A DNA stretch of 64,000 nucleotides from Heliocidaris erythrogramma (taxonomy: Eukaryota; Echinodermata; Echinoidea; Camarodonta; Echinometridae): contig CM046864.1 of assembly GCA_025617745.1 (NCBI GenBank), positions 310,001-374,000 of the forward strand, in the 5' to 3' direction. Below, piece after piece: positions 12,349 to 21,513 of this stretch (position 1 is the stretch's first letter; each line of letters begins with the position of its first letter). Position numbers and translations under genes: made by a program. The notes beneath the pieces were generated by a model, which did no database searches, was not told the DNA's origin, and saw only the letters and a program-made list of their open reading frames with translations.

Positions 12349-13003
12349 TTAAGAGTGCATTACAGTTTGATCAATCACCATTAACAAGGAATAATCACAC
12401 ATCTTCGTCAATCTGCAAATAAAACATTTATGATGGTTTAAATGTATAAATACTTGTTGAATAAATTGAATGAAATAAAATATATCGTATACTGACTCCA
12501 AATTCTCTTTTCTTATGTGTGGTTATTATCATCAAAGATATCAAAGATATTATTATCAATTTTATTTTAATTTTCTCGTAACTGTGGGGCGTAAATCCCG
12601 AGGAATGGGGGTATACATCCATGATTCCCCCCCCCCCCTATTTTGCAATGAGAATGGGTTTGAAATCAAACCGCTGAGAAAAAAAATCAGACAAAAAAAA
12701 ACGCAGACTGAATTGTCAAAATAAGAATTTCTCTCCACCCAAAGTTCTTTTGATTTTTTAATAACCAGGGCCCATATGCATCAAACCTTGCTCAGCTAAT
12801 TACGAACTTGGCCCTAGTACAGACACCTAAAAACCGAAGTTGCCAACTAATATTATAACTCTAGCTGCGACTTAAGACGAATCCTTTTACCTCAACCTAT
12901 TGTTAGGATTCGCCTTATCCCACGTGCTTTTCGCATTAACGTCGAATTTCTATTGTGACGGAATAAACCTATTGTTAGGATTCGCCTTAAGTCGCAGATC
13001 GGT
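12349..13003. repeat. Repeat-copy tail and small foldback
   Basis: 12420-12560 repeats the tail of copy 1 (about 4860-4980). A poly-C run follows at about 12629-12639. At 12865-12885 and 12977-12997 lie inverted arms around CTGCGACTTAAG and CTTAAGTCGCAG, with a direct repeat of CCTATTGTTAGGATTCGCC inside. The foldback looks MITE-like, but I cannot define its ends. Confidence 0.5.
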
Positions 13004-13140
13004 AAATAATAATAATAATGATAATAATAATAATAATAATAAACCATTCTTGTATAGCGCATACCACATTATGACATAACGTCCCTATGCGCTTCCAAAG
13101 GATTAGGATATTATTACCTTGGCTTTTACTGGTTGGAGCG
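13004..13140 (-). mobile_element. 5'-truncated tRNA-SINE (3' part only)
   Basis: Starts on the + strand with (AAT)n and then reads as the reverse complement of the 3' portion of the SINE at 21216-21513, including the GGAAGCGCATAG and GGTAATAATAT segments. The tRNA-like head is absent. Confidence 0.7.
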
Positions 13141-13229
13141 GAAAACAACTCACCTAGTTGGGGACTATGTAAGCCTATTAAAATCTAGCAAAAAGTCTAA
13201 AATAATAAAGAATATTTTCATCTTCACCG

Positions 13230-15360
13230 AATCATTGATGCATGAACGTACATTATTTAATACAATGTACATAAATATGTAAACATTCTATGTCTTAAAC
13301 TTATTATTTTTTCTTGATAACTCAAAAATTGTGTTGATGGACTTGAGCCCTTCTTCCTCTCATATTATGTACTTAATTGGATCAAGGCAGAAATGTAATA
13401 ATTATAATCGAATTGAGAGACGCTTCTTCCTTTAAAAAAAAGCCCTCCTAGCGAGTAACTGAACTTACCTGGTATTATATATTGTATCTCAATAGTCAGA
13501 ATACAGTTTGCATACAACAGTTGTTGCTATGATGAAGAAGCCCCCGTGTTAAGTATTGGTGTAGTCACTAGTAACCATTGTTGAAGAGGAGGGTAGGAAA
13601 ATTTGAATACAGAGAATACATTTTTTTAATTATTCGACTACATTATATGTATTCATGGCCAACGGAGTGCTGGAGTGGTTAAAGCTAAAAAAAAACCTGA
13701 ACAAAGCCAAAGCGAACTCCATTATTATGCGAGGGAGGTTGAGACATGTAGCTAATGTCATGAAATGTGCATTGGTAATGTTTGATATAAAACATTAGAA
13801 TCAGAATGAATTACATCTATTCATACATACAAGCATTGGTACATTTAGGCCCCAGGCCTTTTTCTTATCTAAACTGCATTAGCGATTGTTCTTCATATTT
13901 TCTTCTTTTTTCTCTCTCTTTCCAGTTTCCATCCAAACATTGAAACCATTGAAATTTGTATCGCCACCTAGAAATGTTATTTTGTTTTTACCTTTTTGTC
14001 CTCCATCTCTTTATGTCATCATAAAAACACCGACCAGAATGGATGATGAATGGAAATTAGCCACACACAGCGAAATTAACATTAAAGATGCTTTATTTTG
14101 ATATTCTATTAAATTACATTTGTTATTCCGTACCAATGACAACATTAGTATACTCTTATCCAGAAAGATGTTTCTTTTGTGATCCTGCTTAAGTGCATTT
14201 CGGAGAGAGGCAATGACAAATTTCTCATAATGGAAGGATGTTTACATATAGGCACGTGGTAAACACGTTCCTACTATCAAAGATCGTGAAAAGGGATCTT
14301 TGTTGCTATCTTCCATGTGCTCTGATATAGCGTTCTCTTTCGACAAACTAAGGGTCGTCTCATAAAAAGACAACGAGAGTTGTATTTATAACATCTCTCA
14401 AATTACGAAATCAATTTTCAATAAAGGTTTGTACGTCTTGTTATTGTTTTTTTGTATTAATTTCATTAATTTCACACTGATTTGTAGAATAAACAAGGAA
14501 GTTGATCTTGTATATGTGGAACTTTTGCATTTTTCAAACATTACAAAGAAAACACACAAAGTCATGTCAGAACTAGTGATCTGAAAAGAACAAATGTTGT
14601 CTTGTATTGCAACAGTTAATCACATTATTCAGCATTTGATCATTAATTACTATCAATACATGTAATGCTATATTTTTACTCGTGTGTCAACAGTTATGTA
14701 TCATGATCAATGATGGTACAAAAAAAATAGTTTCCAGAAGAAATTGTAATTTCTGTATGTGAGTGTCGATTTGTTTTGTATTGAATTAGTTTTTGTTTAT
14801 GTCATTCCTTGCTGCCTATACTAATAATAATAATATATAGCATTTAAGATACGCCTTCTATCTAGTTTCCTATTCAGAGGCGCAGAATATTATTACCCCG
14901 GCTTTAGCCGAGCTGCCATAATAGGCGCTAAAGCATTCAAGGAATTTCTTCCTACCGGGTACCCATTTACTTCACCTGGGTGGAGAGTGGCAAATGTAGA
15001 TGAATGTCTTGCCAAAGGACATTAGCTCCGTGGCGGGATTCGAACCGCGAACCATGTGAGCCACAGTCCGGTGACGTATCCACTAGACCACGACTTTTAA
15101 CGAGTTTGTTTTTCAAGCATCCTTATATTATTAATCTCATAAAATATTATTGAATTAATCAACGTTTTAATGTACTCTTAGAACACTATTGGAAGTGAAC
15201 TTATTCATGTATTATCCTGTCGAGGCAATTATTCACTTTCGATGTTACACATTTCTCGCTGTTACACGTTTCTCATGATTTAAAAGTATTTAGGCCTATA
15301 ATTCCTTGATATAAAAAAAATAAAGGCAAACAAAATCGATCCTACAGAGACCCAAAATAT
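13230..15360. repeat. Low-copy segmental repeat, copy 4
   Basis: Near-collinear with copy 2. It lacks the 1.29-kb MITE (empty AGT target at 14378-14380) and instead has a SINE at 14821-15094. It includes the same short pyrimidine-rich stretch (about 13880-13990) and ends in an A-rich tail. Non-coding. Confidence 0.75.
14821..15094 (-). mobile_element. tRNA-derived SINE
   Basis: On the minus strand the head starts GTCGTGGTCTAGTGGATACG, which supplies an A box, followed by a B box GGTTCGAATCC. The body is shared with 21216-21513 and ends in (ATT)n at 14821-14835. The uninterrupted sequence is visible in copy 2 near 7690, so the insertion is younger than the segmental duplication. No clear target duplication. 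Confidence 0.85.
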
Positions 15361-15890
15361 TTGTGTGTGTGTGTGTTTATTATCAAAGGTAAATTAATGT
15401 TACACGGGCGTAAACCCCCCCCCCCCCCCAAAAAAAAAACAACACAAAACAAAACAAAACAAAAAAAAACAAAACAAAACAAAAAACAAAAATACAAGGA
15501 CAAAATTAGAAATTAATCAATGTGTGCGTGCGTGTGTGTGTGTGTGTGTGTTCGCTCGAGAAAATTCGACTAATTATTTTGACCCCCAACACACACACAC
15601 CCACACACACTCCTGTTTGTCTCATTTTTCTCCTTTCAAAAACTAAGCTTGAAATGTTTGACTTTTATTGATAGATTTTTCTCAGTCCTATCTTTTCATA
15701 CAATCCTGAAAAACGAAAAAACAATTGATGTCAAATGGGGATCATACATAACCAAACATTACCTTGCAAGTGTTCAAAAAGGCTGCGAATTAACTGATAG
15801 GCGATGAAGAAGCTCCAAGATCGCTCCCTGCAGAATCATTATGTTACATAAATTGTCTTGTGTTATTTGTTAGTTTGAACCCATAGCAAC
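15361..15890. repeat. Low-complexity stretch
   Basis: Contains (GT)n at about 15362-15376, poly-C and A-rich AAAAC repeats at 15415-15495, (GT)n at 15520-15551 and (AC)n at about 15588-15610. No gene seen. Confidence 0.7.
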
Positions 15891-16620
15891 TTTTGTATGG
15901 TATATGAGAAAAAGAGTGGCCTATATGTAGCATGTCCATCAAAACAGTTTTCGGTTATTATGAAAGAAATTAATATCTATAGACATAAGTTTGAAAGAAA
16001 GAATGTTTTCATCTTCACAATGACACATTATACTTTTGAAGATGAAAACATTATGTAGTTCAACTATCTCAAACTGAGAAGGTTTGTGTCTTGCTAACTG
16101 CACATACCTGGTATTGTTTTTTGCATGATGAATACAACAGTTGTTGCTATGACAAACAAGTCCCCAGTGTTGAATTCTGGTGGCTACACTAGTAACCATT
16201 GTAGTGGAGGAGATCATGAAACTTTGAATACATTTATGAGCTTGTTGTAATCTCTCTCTCTCTCTCTTTTCTTTTGTGATCCGACTGCGTTACATATCCA
16301 TCACTATGAACACGATGACAAAATATACAGCTCCTCATTGTACCCTCCACAATTGTTCTGGTAGACAAAAGAAGATCCCTTCATTGCTTTTATGTAAAAT
16401 AAGTAGAACAGGTGAATATGCATGTGACACCTGTTCTACACATTTTTACATAATAGCAATGAAGGGATGTTCCATTGTCTACCAGAGCAAGCGTGGAAGG
16501 TACAATGAGAAGCTGTATATTTTGTCCGCTTCTCTGTTTGCCATGTTCATAGTGCATGGCCCTGGGAGCGGCGATGGGGTTGCTCCAGCTGATACAAACA
16601 AGCAGAGCTAAATAGGCCTA
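15890..16620. repeat. Low-copy segmental repeat, copy 5 (partial)
   Basis: Matches the first 560 bases of copy 1, including ACAACAGTTGTTGCTATGA and the final CATGGCCCTGGGAGC segment, which is split here by the foldback MITE at 16302-16554. Diverged and partial, with no gene recognised. Confidence 0.65.
16302..16554. mobile_element. Foldback MITE, family CACTATGAAC, copy 1
   Basis: A 253-bp near-palindrome beginning CACTATGAACACGA and ending GTTCATAGTG, with arms of about 120 bp around a short loop near 16421-16432. CAT flanks both sides (16299-16301, 16555-16557), and the empty site CCATGGCCCTGGG is at about 549-561. An open frame through it is a by-product of the repeat. Confidence 0.85.
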
Positions 16621-16833
16621 CAATCAAAAATTAAATCTACAGTATTACATGTTAGATAACCTAAGTACTTATTGGTTTATGTATAAACGTCATAATTTAG
16701 GTCCCTTCACATGAAAAAAAATATTTCACATCTGACATGCAACTATTACTATGCGCGATGGCAGCTTAACACACATTAGTACACTGTATTAGATATAATA
16801 CCCGCCCCCAATCCATGCAGGGCATGGTGAATA

Positions 16834-17834
16834 AGAAATTGTATTTTAAACGAAGATCAGGTCCCGAGTAGATACCCCATAAAGGAGGCACTCAATTGAA
16901 AAGCCAATAATGAACACAAATCGAACTCTAAGGATCGACCCATCCTTGGGAGAGGTGTTTGATAAACAAGTTGTACAATTGATTCTATTTTGAGGGACCC
17001 CCAAAATTGACGCTCATAATATTTAAAGTAGAAATTGTATTTTAAACTTAAGATCAGGTCCCGAGTAGATACCCCATACAGGAAGCACTCAATTGAAAAG
17101 GCAATAATGAATACAAATCGAACACTATAAAGGCACCGACCCTTCCTTGGGAGAGGTGTTTGATAAACAAGTTGTACAATTGATTCTATTTTGAGGGACC
17201 CCCAAGATTGACGCTCATAATATTTAAAGTAGAAATTGTATTTTAAACTTAAGATCAGGTCCCGAGTAGATACCCCATACAGGAAGCACTCAATTGAAAA
17301 GGCAATAATGAATACAAATCGAACACTATAAAGGCACCGACCCTTCCTTGGGAGAGGTGTTTGATAAACAAGTTGTACAATTTATTCTATTTTGAGGGAC
17401 CCCCAAGATTGACGCTCATAATATTTAAAGTAGAAATTGTATTTTAAACTTAAGATCAGGTCCCGAGTAGATACCCCATACAGGAAGCACTCAATTGAAA
17501 AGGCAATAATGAATACAAATCGAACACTATAAAGGCACCGACCCTTCCTTGGGAGAGGTGTTTGATAAACAAGTTGTACAATTGATTCTATTTTGAGGGA
17601 CCCCCAAGATTGACGCTCATAATATTTAAAGTAGAAATTGTATTTTAAACTTAAGATCAGGTCCCGAGTAGATACCCCATACAGGAAGCACTCAATTGAA
17701 AAGGCACTAATGAATACAAATCGAACACTATAAAGGCACCGACCCTTCCTTGGGAGAGGTGTTTGATAAACAAGTTGTACAATTTATTCTATTTTGAGGG
17801 ACCCCCAAGATTGACGACCACAATATCTAAAGTA
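16834..17834 (+). repeat. Tandem repeat, five units of about 201 bp
   Basis: AAGATCAGGTCCCGAGTAG recurs at 16853, 17050, 17251, 17452 and 17653, giving spacings of 197, 201, 201 and 201. Inner units are almost identical and the first and last are more diverged at their outer edges, the usual picture of unequal exchange. No ORF or promoter motif stands out. Confidence 0.92.
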
Positions 17835-18140
17835 ACATTATTATTAAATATAGGTCCATGCTCCCTGCTAATTTGATAATTTGGTCACTCAAAGTCATTT
17901 TGTTGCATTCAAATTAACGAAATTTCAAATTCAAATTAAGAATCCGAGCATTCAAATTAAAAAAAAAACAGGAAACCAAATTCATCGTGTTCATATATAC
18001 ATTCAACTTGAAAATCCGTCCTTTGAAGTTAACGGTATCCCTTCGTTTCAATGGTATACATTAACATGAATATACAGTATATATATATATATAATATCGT
18101 AAACAAATCAAGAAGGTTCTGCGTCGGTGTGTTGAAATAG

Positions 18141-18228
18141 ATAGCAAACAATTATGTTGAATAAAAACACCGCAAGACGTAAAATTTACGTCTTGCGGTG
18201 TTTTTATTTCAACATAATTGTTTGCTAT
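18141..18228. repeat. Near-perfect 88-bp palindrome
   Basis: Two arms of about 43 bp are inverted copies of each other with a one-base difference and essentially no loop, centred at about 18184 on GACGTAAAATTTACGTC. (TA)n lies immediately to the right. Confidence 0.9.
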
Positions 18229-18656
18229 ATATATATATATATATATAATATGAAAGTTCTGCGTCGGTGTGTAAACAGTAGATATCGAAGAAAGAGTAAA
18301 TAAATACTCGGGAGTCAAATAAAAACACCGCAGGAGCCAAAAATTTGGACTGACTTTTCGGTCAAAGACCTTTATCAAAGTAAGACTGAAAATAAACAAT
18401 TTGATGCAAAAATTTAAGAAGACGCATAAGCTGCCAAGATACAAATAATAAAACATAATAAAAGTAAGCTCGACGCATGATGTAAGCGCTAGGTAGTGAC
18501 GCCACAAAGGAAGGAAAAGTTGGTGCGTAATTTCAAACAATAATATGCAAAAAACACGCAAGAGTAGCCATGATACAAGTAAAAAAAGAAAAGCTGGACG
18601 CGTAAAGTGAGCACTAATAAATGACGCAACAAAGGAATGTATGGATTGTTTTGTGC

Positions 18657-18688
<32 letters not shown>

Positions 18689-18721
18689 GGATGACTGAAA
18701 TGCATTGATTGCCAATTACAG

Positions 18722-18770
18722 AAATTTTATTCTCCAAATTTTCGGGGGTCCTCCCCCTTCGTCAGGGAAA
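18722..18770 (-). ncRNA. Possible degenerate hammerhead-like motif
   Basis: On the minus strand CTGACGA (18759-18765) is followed by a GGGGG/CCCCC stem with a 4-nt loop, then GAAA (18740-18743), an AAATTT/AAATTT stem and a UUC cleavage-type triplet. The order fits a hammerhead core. However, there is an extra A before stem II and stem I pairs poorly, so it may be a relic or an unrelated hairpin. Confidence 0.3.
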
Positions 18771-18779
18771 ACGTATATA

Positions 18780-19594
18780 CACTAAAGGAAAAAAGAAACT
18801 TATAAAAGTTCAAGAGATCACCAAATTAAATTCTCTGCATGGAAATGTACCAAATTTGGATATAATGTTGATTCAATGCATGGCTTTAAATGACAGTCAA
18901 TAACAAAAAGTTTTCTTCAATGCCACAAAAGAAATGTGCACTGAAGCAAAGGACTCTCTAATCCCCAAGTCACAAAGACAAACTGCAGCCTTGTACACCA
19001 TATGCATGTCAATGAATGAAACAAAAGAATTTCAAAAGGGATTTGCAAGTTCATATCCAAACAGATTAATAGCCAGTATGTCCACCTCTAGCTTGCTGGC
19101 AAGCTGTACACCGTCTTCGCATGCTTCCGATCAGATTCGCGATGGTAGCCTGGGGAACATTGTTCCATTCCTCTTGCAGTGCTGCAATGAGCGTCTCCCT
19201 ATTGATGGGTTGATTGTCACGCCTTGACACACGTCGACCAAGCTCTTCCCAGAGATGTTCAATTGGGGAAAGGTCTGGTGAACGGGCGAACCATGGCAGA
19301 ACATCAATATCCTCTTGCTCGAGGGGTGCAAATCCCTTTTGAAATTCTTTTGTTTCATTCATTGACATGCATATGGTGTACAAGACTGCAGTTTATCTTT
19401 GTGACTTTGGGATTAGAGAGTCCTTTGTTTCAGTGCACATTTCTTTTGTGGCATTGAAGAAAACTTTTTGTTATTGACTGTCATTTAAAGCCATGCATTG
19501 AATCAACATTATATCCAAATTTGGTACATTTCCATGCAGAGAATTTAATTTGGTGATCTCTTGAACTTTTATAAGTTTCTTTTTTCCTTTAGTG
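18780..19594 (-). mobile_element. Internally deleted Tc1/mariner-type element with 268-bp inverted repeats
   Basis: The left arm 18780-19047 and right arm 19327-19594 are inverted copies of equal length, starting CACTAAAGGAAAAAAGAAAC and flanked by TA (18778-18779, 19595-19596), the Tc1/mariner target. The 279-bp core encodes only the C-terminal end of a Tc1-type transposase on the minus strand. The junction passes directly from one arm into the gene fragment, so most of the transposase was lost by internal deletion. Confidence 0.88.
19066..19326 (-). pseudogene. Tc1-type transposase, C-terminal fragment
   Basis: Read on the minus strand, it begins at the deletion junction and shows PDLSPIEHLWEELGRR, which contains the final catalytic Glu region of Tc1 DD34E enzymes. 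It then gives the family C-terminus around IANLIGSMRRRC and ends GGHTGY before a stop. About 87 residues remain; the HTH domains and both Asp residues are missing, so it cannot act as a transposase. The in-frame Met upstream lies inside the inverted repeat. Confidence 0.9.
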
Positions 19595-19603
<9 letters not shown>

Positions 19604-19629
<26 letters not shown>

Positions 19630-19800
19630 CTATATGTGAAAGAAATTGCGAGAATAACGTTGCGTAGCTCAATCAAAGTTCCCCAGAGCTGTCCTCCCTT
19701 TTTGAAATTTTTGCAAAGGCTGAAAAAATGTCTCCGCCGGGAATCGAACCCGGGTCGTTGGCTTAGAACGCCAATGCCTTATCCACTAGACCACAGAGAC
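19604..19800 (-). repeat. tRNA-headed repeat, copy 1
   Basis: Minus strand: a tRNA-like head (19730-19800) followed by a body through GCAAAGGTTTTTC-like and GGGGAACTTTGATTGAG segments and ending in (TA)n. Further copies are at about 20030-20205, 20215-20390 and 21724-21950. Head, body and AT-rich tail resemble a SINE family. Sequence 5' of the head (ACCACTAACCC) is also shared between copies, which is unusual for a SINE. Confidence 0.7.
19730..19800 (-). tRNA. tRNA-like sequence, anticodon UCU (Arg), in a repeat
   Basis: 71 nt fold into a complete cloverleaf: acceptor GTCTCTG with CGGAGAC (7 bp, one G-U), D stem GTCT/AGGC, anticodon stem TTGGC/GCCAA with loop GTTCTAA (UCU at loop positions 3-5), and T stem CCGGG/CCCGG with loop TTCGATT. 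A box TGGTCTAGTGG and B box GGTTCGATTCC are intact. Because it recurs four times inside a repeated segment, it is more likely a SINE head or tRNA pseudogene than a working gene. No CCA or clear T-run terminator is adjacent. Confidence 0.6.
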
Positions 19801-20132
19801 GGGTTAGTGGTTTCGGCGACACCAGATTCAGTTAACCGACAGATTGACAAATCCTCAACCTTATTAATTAATTCCTTTGTCGGGGGCAGGTGAGTTTTGA
19901 ACAAAGACAAGCCGCGTGCCTCAGCTGGATCCAAGCGAATGCTTTGAATACATGTATACATTAGAATAATTATTAACAAGTGTAAGGAATTTAACATATA
20001 CAACAGCTTTGGCAAATCTCGTGGAAATAAATACAAATGTGAAAGAAATTGCGAGAATAACGTTGCGTAGCTCAATCAAAGTTCCCCAGAGCTGTCCTCC
20101 CTTTTTGAAATTTTTGCAAAGGCTGAAAAAAT

Positions 20133-20201
20133 GTCTCCGCCGGGAATCGAACCCGGGTCGTTGGCTTAGAACGCCAATGCCTTAACCACTAGACCACGGA
20201 C
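20133..20201 (-). tRNA. tRNA-like head (UCU), truncated, left arm of foldback
   Basis: Same sequence as 19730-19800, but the 5' acceptor strand is cut short at the head-to-head junction, so the acceptor stem cannot close fully. Treated as a pseudogene or SINE head. Confidence 0.5.
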
Positions 20202-20218
20202 CACTAGACCACTAACCC

Positions 20219-20284
20219 GTCTGGTCTAGTGGTTAAGGCATTGGCGTTCTAAGCCAACGACCCGGTTCGATTCCCGGCGGAGAC
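20219..20284 (+). tRNA. tRNA-like head (UCU), damaged, right arm of foldback
   Basis: Lacks several acceptor and position 7-9 bases after GTCT and one G of the T stem. The anticodon arm GGCGTTCTAAGCC is intact. A non-functional relative of 19730-19800. Confidence 0.5.
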
Positions 20285-20383
20285 ATTTTTTCAGCCTTTG
20301 CAAAAATTTCAAAAAGGGAGGACAGCTCTGGGGAACTTTGATTGAGCTACGCAACGTTATTCTCGCAATTTCTTTCACATTTG

Positions 20384-20440
<57 letters not shown>

Positions 20441-20454
20441 AACATTGTATAAGT

Positions 20455-20506
20455 TGATTTAGTTGCTGATGAGGCTTCGGCCGAAACAGACAGTCCAGCT
20501 AAGTCA
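20455..20506 (+). ncRNA. Type I hammerhead ribozyme
   Basis: All core elements occur in order. Stem I strand 20455-20465 is followed by CTGATGA (20466-20472). Stem II is GGC/GCC closed by a TTCG tetraloop (20473-20482), then GAAA (20483-20486). A two-pair stem III (A20486-T20494, C20487-G20493) has a 5-nt loop. The cleavage triplet is GTC ending at 20495, and the second stem I strand is 20496-20506. Stem I gives 11 consecutive pairs with two G-U. A very short stem III is characteristic of hammerheads in Penelope-like elements; no reverse transcriptase of that type is visible nearby, so this is a solo or truncated copy. Confidence 0.82.
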
Positions 20507-21215
20507 CTAAGCCACACTTTCCAGCCTATTAAAATTTGTACTATATATATATCCGTCGGTCCTCCCAAGACCCATATAAAAGGGGGCAATAATCCCCATC
20601 AAAAAGAAAATAACAATAAATTCATTTTTTTTCTCATTTTTGTATCCTTCACACGGGACGTACCGCTAATTACGCATGCTATGTTTTCATGGCCTCAATT
20701 TCTCTTCAGTATTAAACCACAGAAACATGACAAGATCAAATCGCTCCCTCTAGCTCTATGCAAGGATATACTCACTGGCGTAGACAGGGGGCACAGGGAG
20801 CCATGTCCCCTCCTATTCAGCAACTAAAAAAAAGCATAACTAAAAAGTAGTCGGGACGTTGAAATAACTTTCCTCCTAGAAAAAAAGTGCTAGGGCTACT
20901 AGCCAAATTTTCCATAAAACGCGCGGGAAAACTTCCCCCTCCCTGCACCCACCCCCTGGGGACCGTCTGCCCCCCCCCCCCCCCCCCCCCCCCCATTGAA
21001 AAATCCTAGCTACGCCTGTGGATATACTATGGATATACTACTCTAAATCTATCCATGCTTTATGTGTGAGAATCCCGGCCTGGTGTAAATGAGATCGTGT
21101 GTCATCCACAGGCCACAGGGCCGACGTAACATAAATAAAATCATTATTAAGTCATTCATAAAGTAAAGCAATCGTCATTTAGTCTTCATCAAGATGAAAA
21201 TGTGTTTTCAGAGGT
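20507..21215. other. Non-coding stretch
   Basis: No gene seen. Holds a short (TA)n at about 20540-20550 and a long poly-C at about 20971-20994 followed by CTAGCTACGCC, typical of a dispersed invertebrate repeat that I cannot delimit. Confidence 0.4.
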
Positions 21216-21513
21216 GTCGTGGTCTAGTGGATACGTCACCGGACTGTGGCTCACATGGTTCGCGGTTCGAATCCCGCCACGGCGCTAATGTCCTTTGGCA
21301 AGACATTCATCTACATTTGCCACTCTCCACCCAGGTGAAGTAAATGGGCACCCGGTAGGATTTATTCCTTGAATGCTTTAGCGCCTATCATGGCAGCTCG
21401 GCTAAAGCCGGGGTAATAATATCCAAAAGTCCTTTGGAAGCGCATAGAGACGTTATATCATAATGTGACATGCGCTATACAAGAACAGAATATTATTATT
21501 ATTATTATTATTT
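21216..21513 (+). mobile_element. tRNA-derived SINE, full length
   Basis: Starts GTCGTGGTCTAGTGGATACG (A box), then B box GGTTCGAATCC at 21264-21274, a body shared with 14821-15094 and 13004-13140, and a 3' (ATT)n tail at about 21489-21513. This is the reference copy in the window; it is probably Pol III-transcribed when intact. Confidence 0.88.

Larger units (their letters stand above)
17835..18779. repeat. AT-microsatellite region with palindromes and internal repeats
   Basis: Holds (TA)n runs at about 18077-18092, 18228-18246 and 18658-18681. GTTCTGCGTCGGTGTGT occurs twice (about 18116 and 18250). Two diverged copies of a roughly 115-bp segment lie in 18430-18640. The open frames here are repeat artefacts; no gene is recognised. 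Confidence 0.6.
20030..20390. repeat. Large foldback of two tRNA-headed repeats
   Basis: The left arm (about 20030-20203) and right arm (about 20215-20390) are inverted copies joined head to head, with only about 10 bases between. The arms are near-identical apart from small losses. The array ends in (TA)n at 20388-20437. Confidence 0.9.

Noticed and set aside
16834-17834. CRISPR-like array
   Set aside because: Unit length is 201 bp with no short repeat and unique spacer pattern, and the context is eukaryotic.
18061-18737. 214- and 82-residue minus-strand ORFs
   Set aside because: They run through (TA)n and palindromic repeats giving YIYIYI-type sequence; no domain.
19730-19800. Single-copy functional tRNA-Arg gene
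   Set aside because: The same head recurs four times with shared flanks, two copies being damaged; a repeat family is more likely, so only tRNA-like status is claimed.
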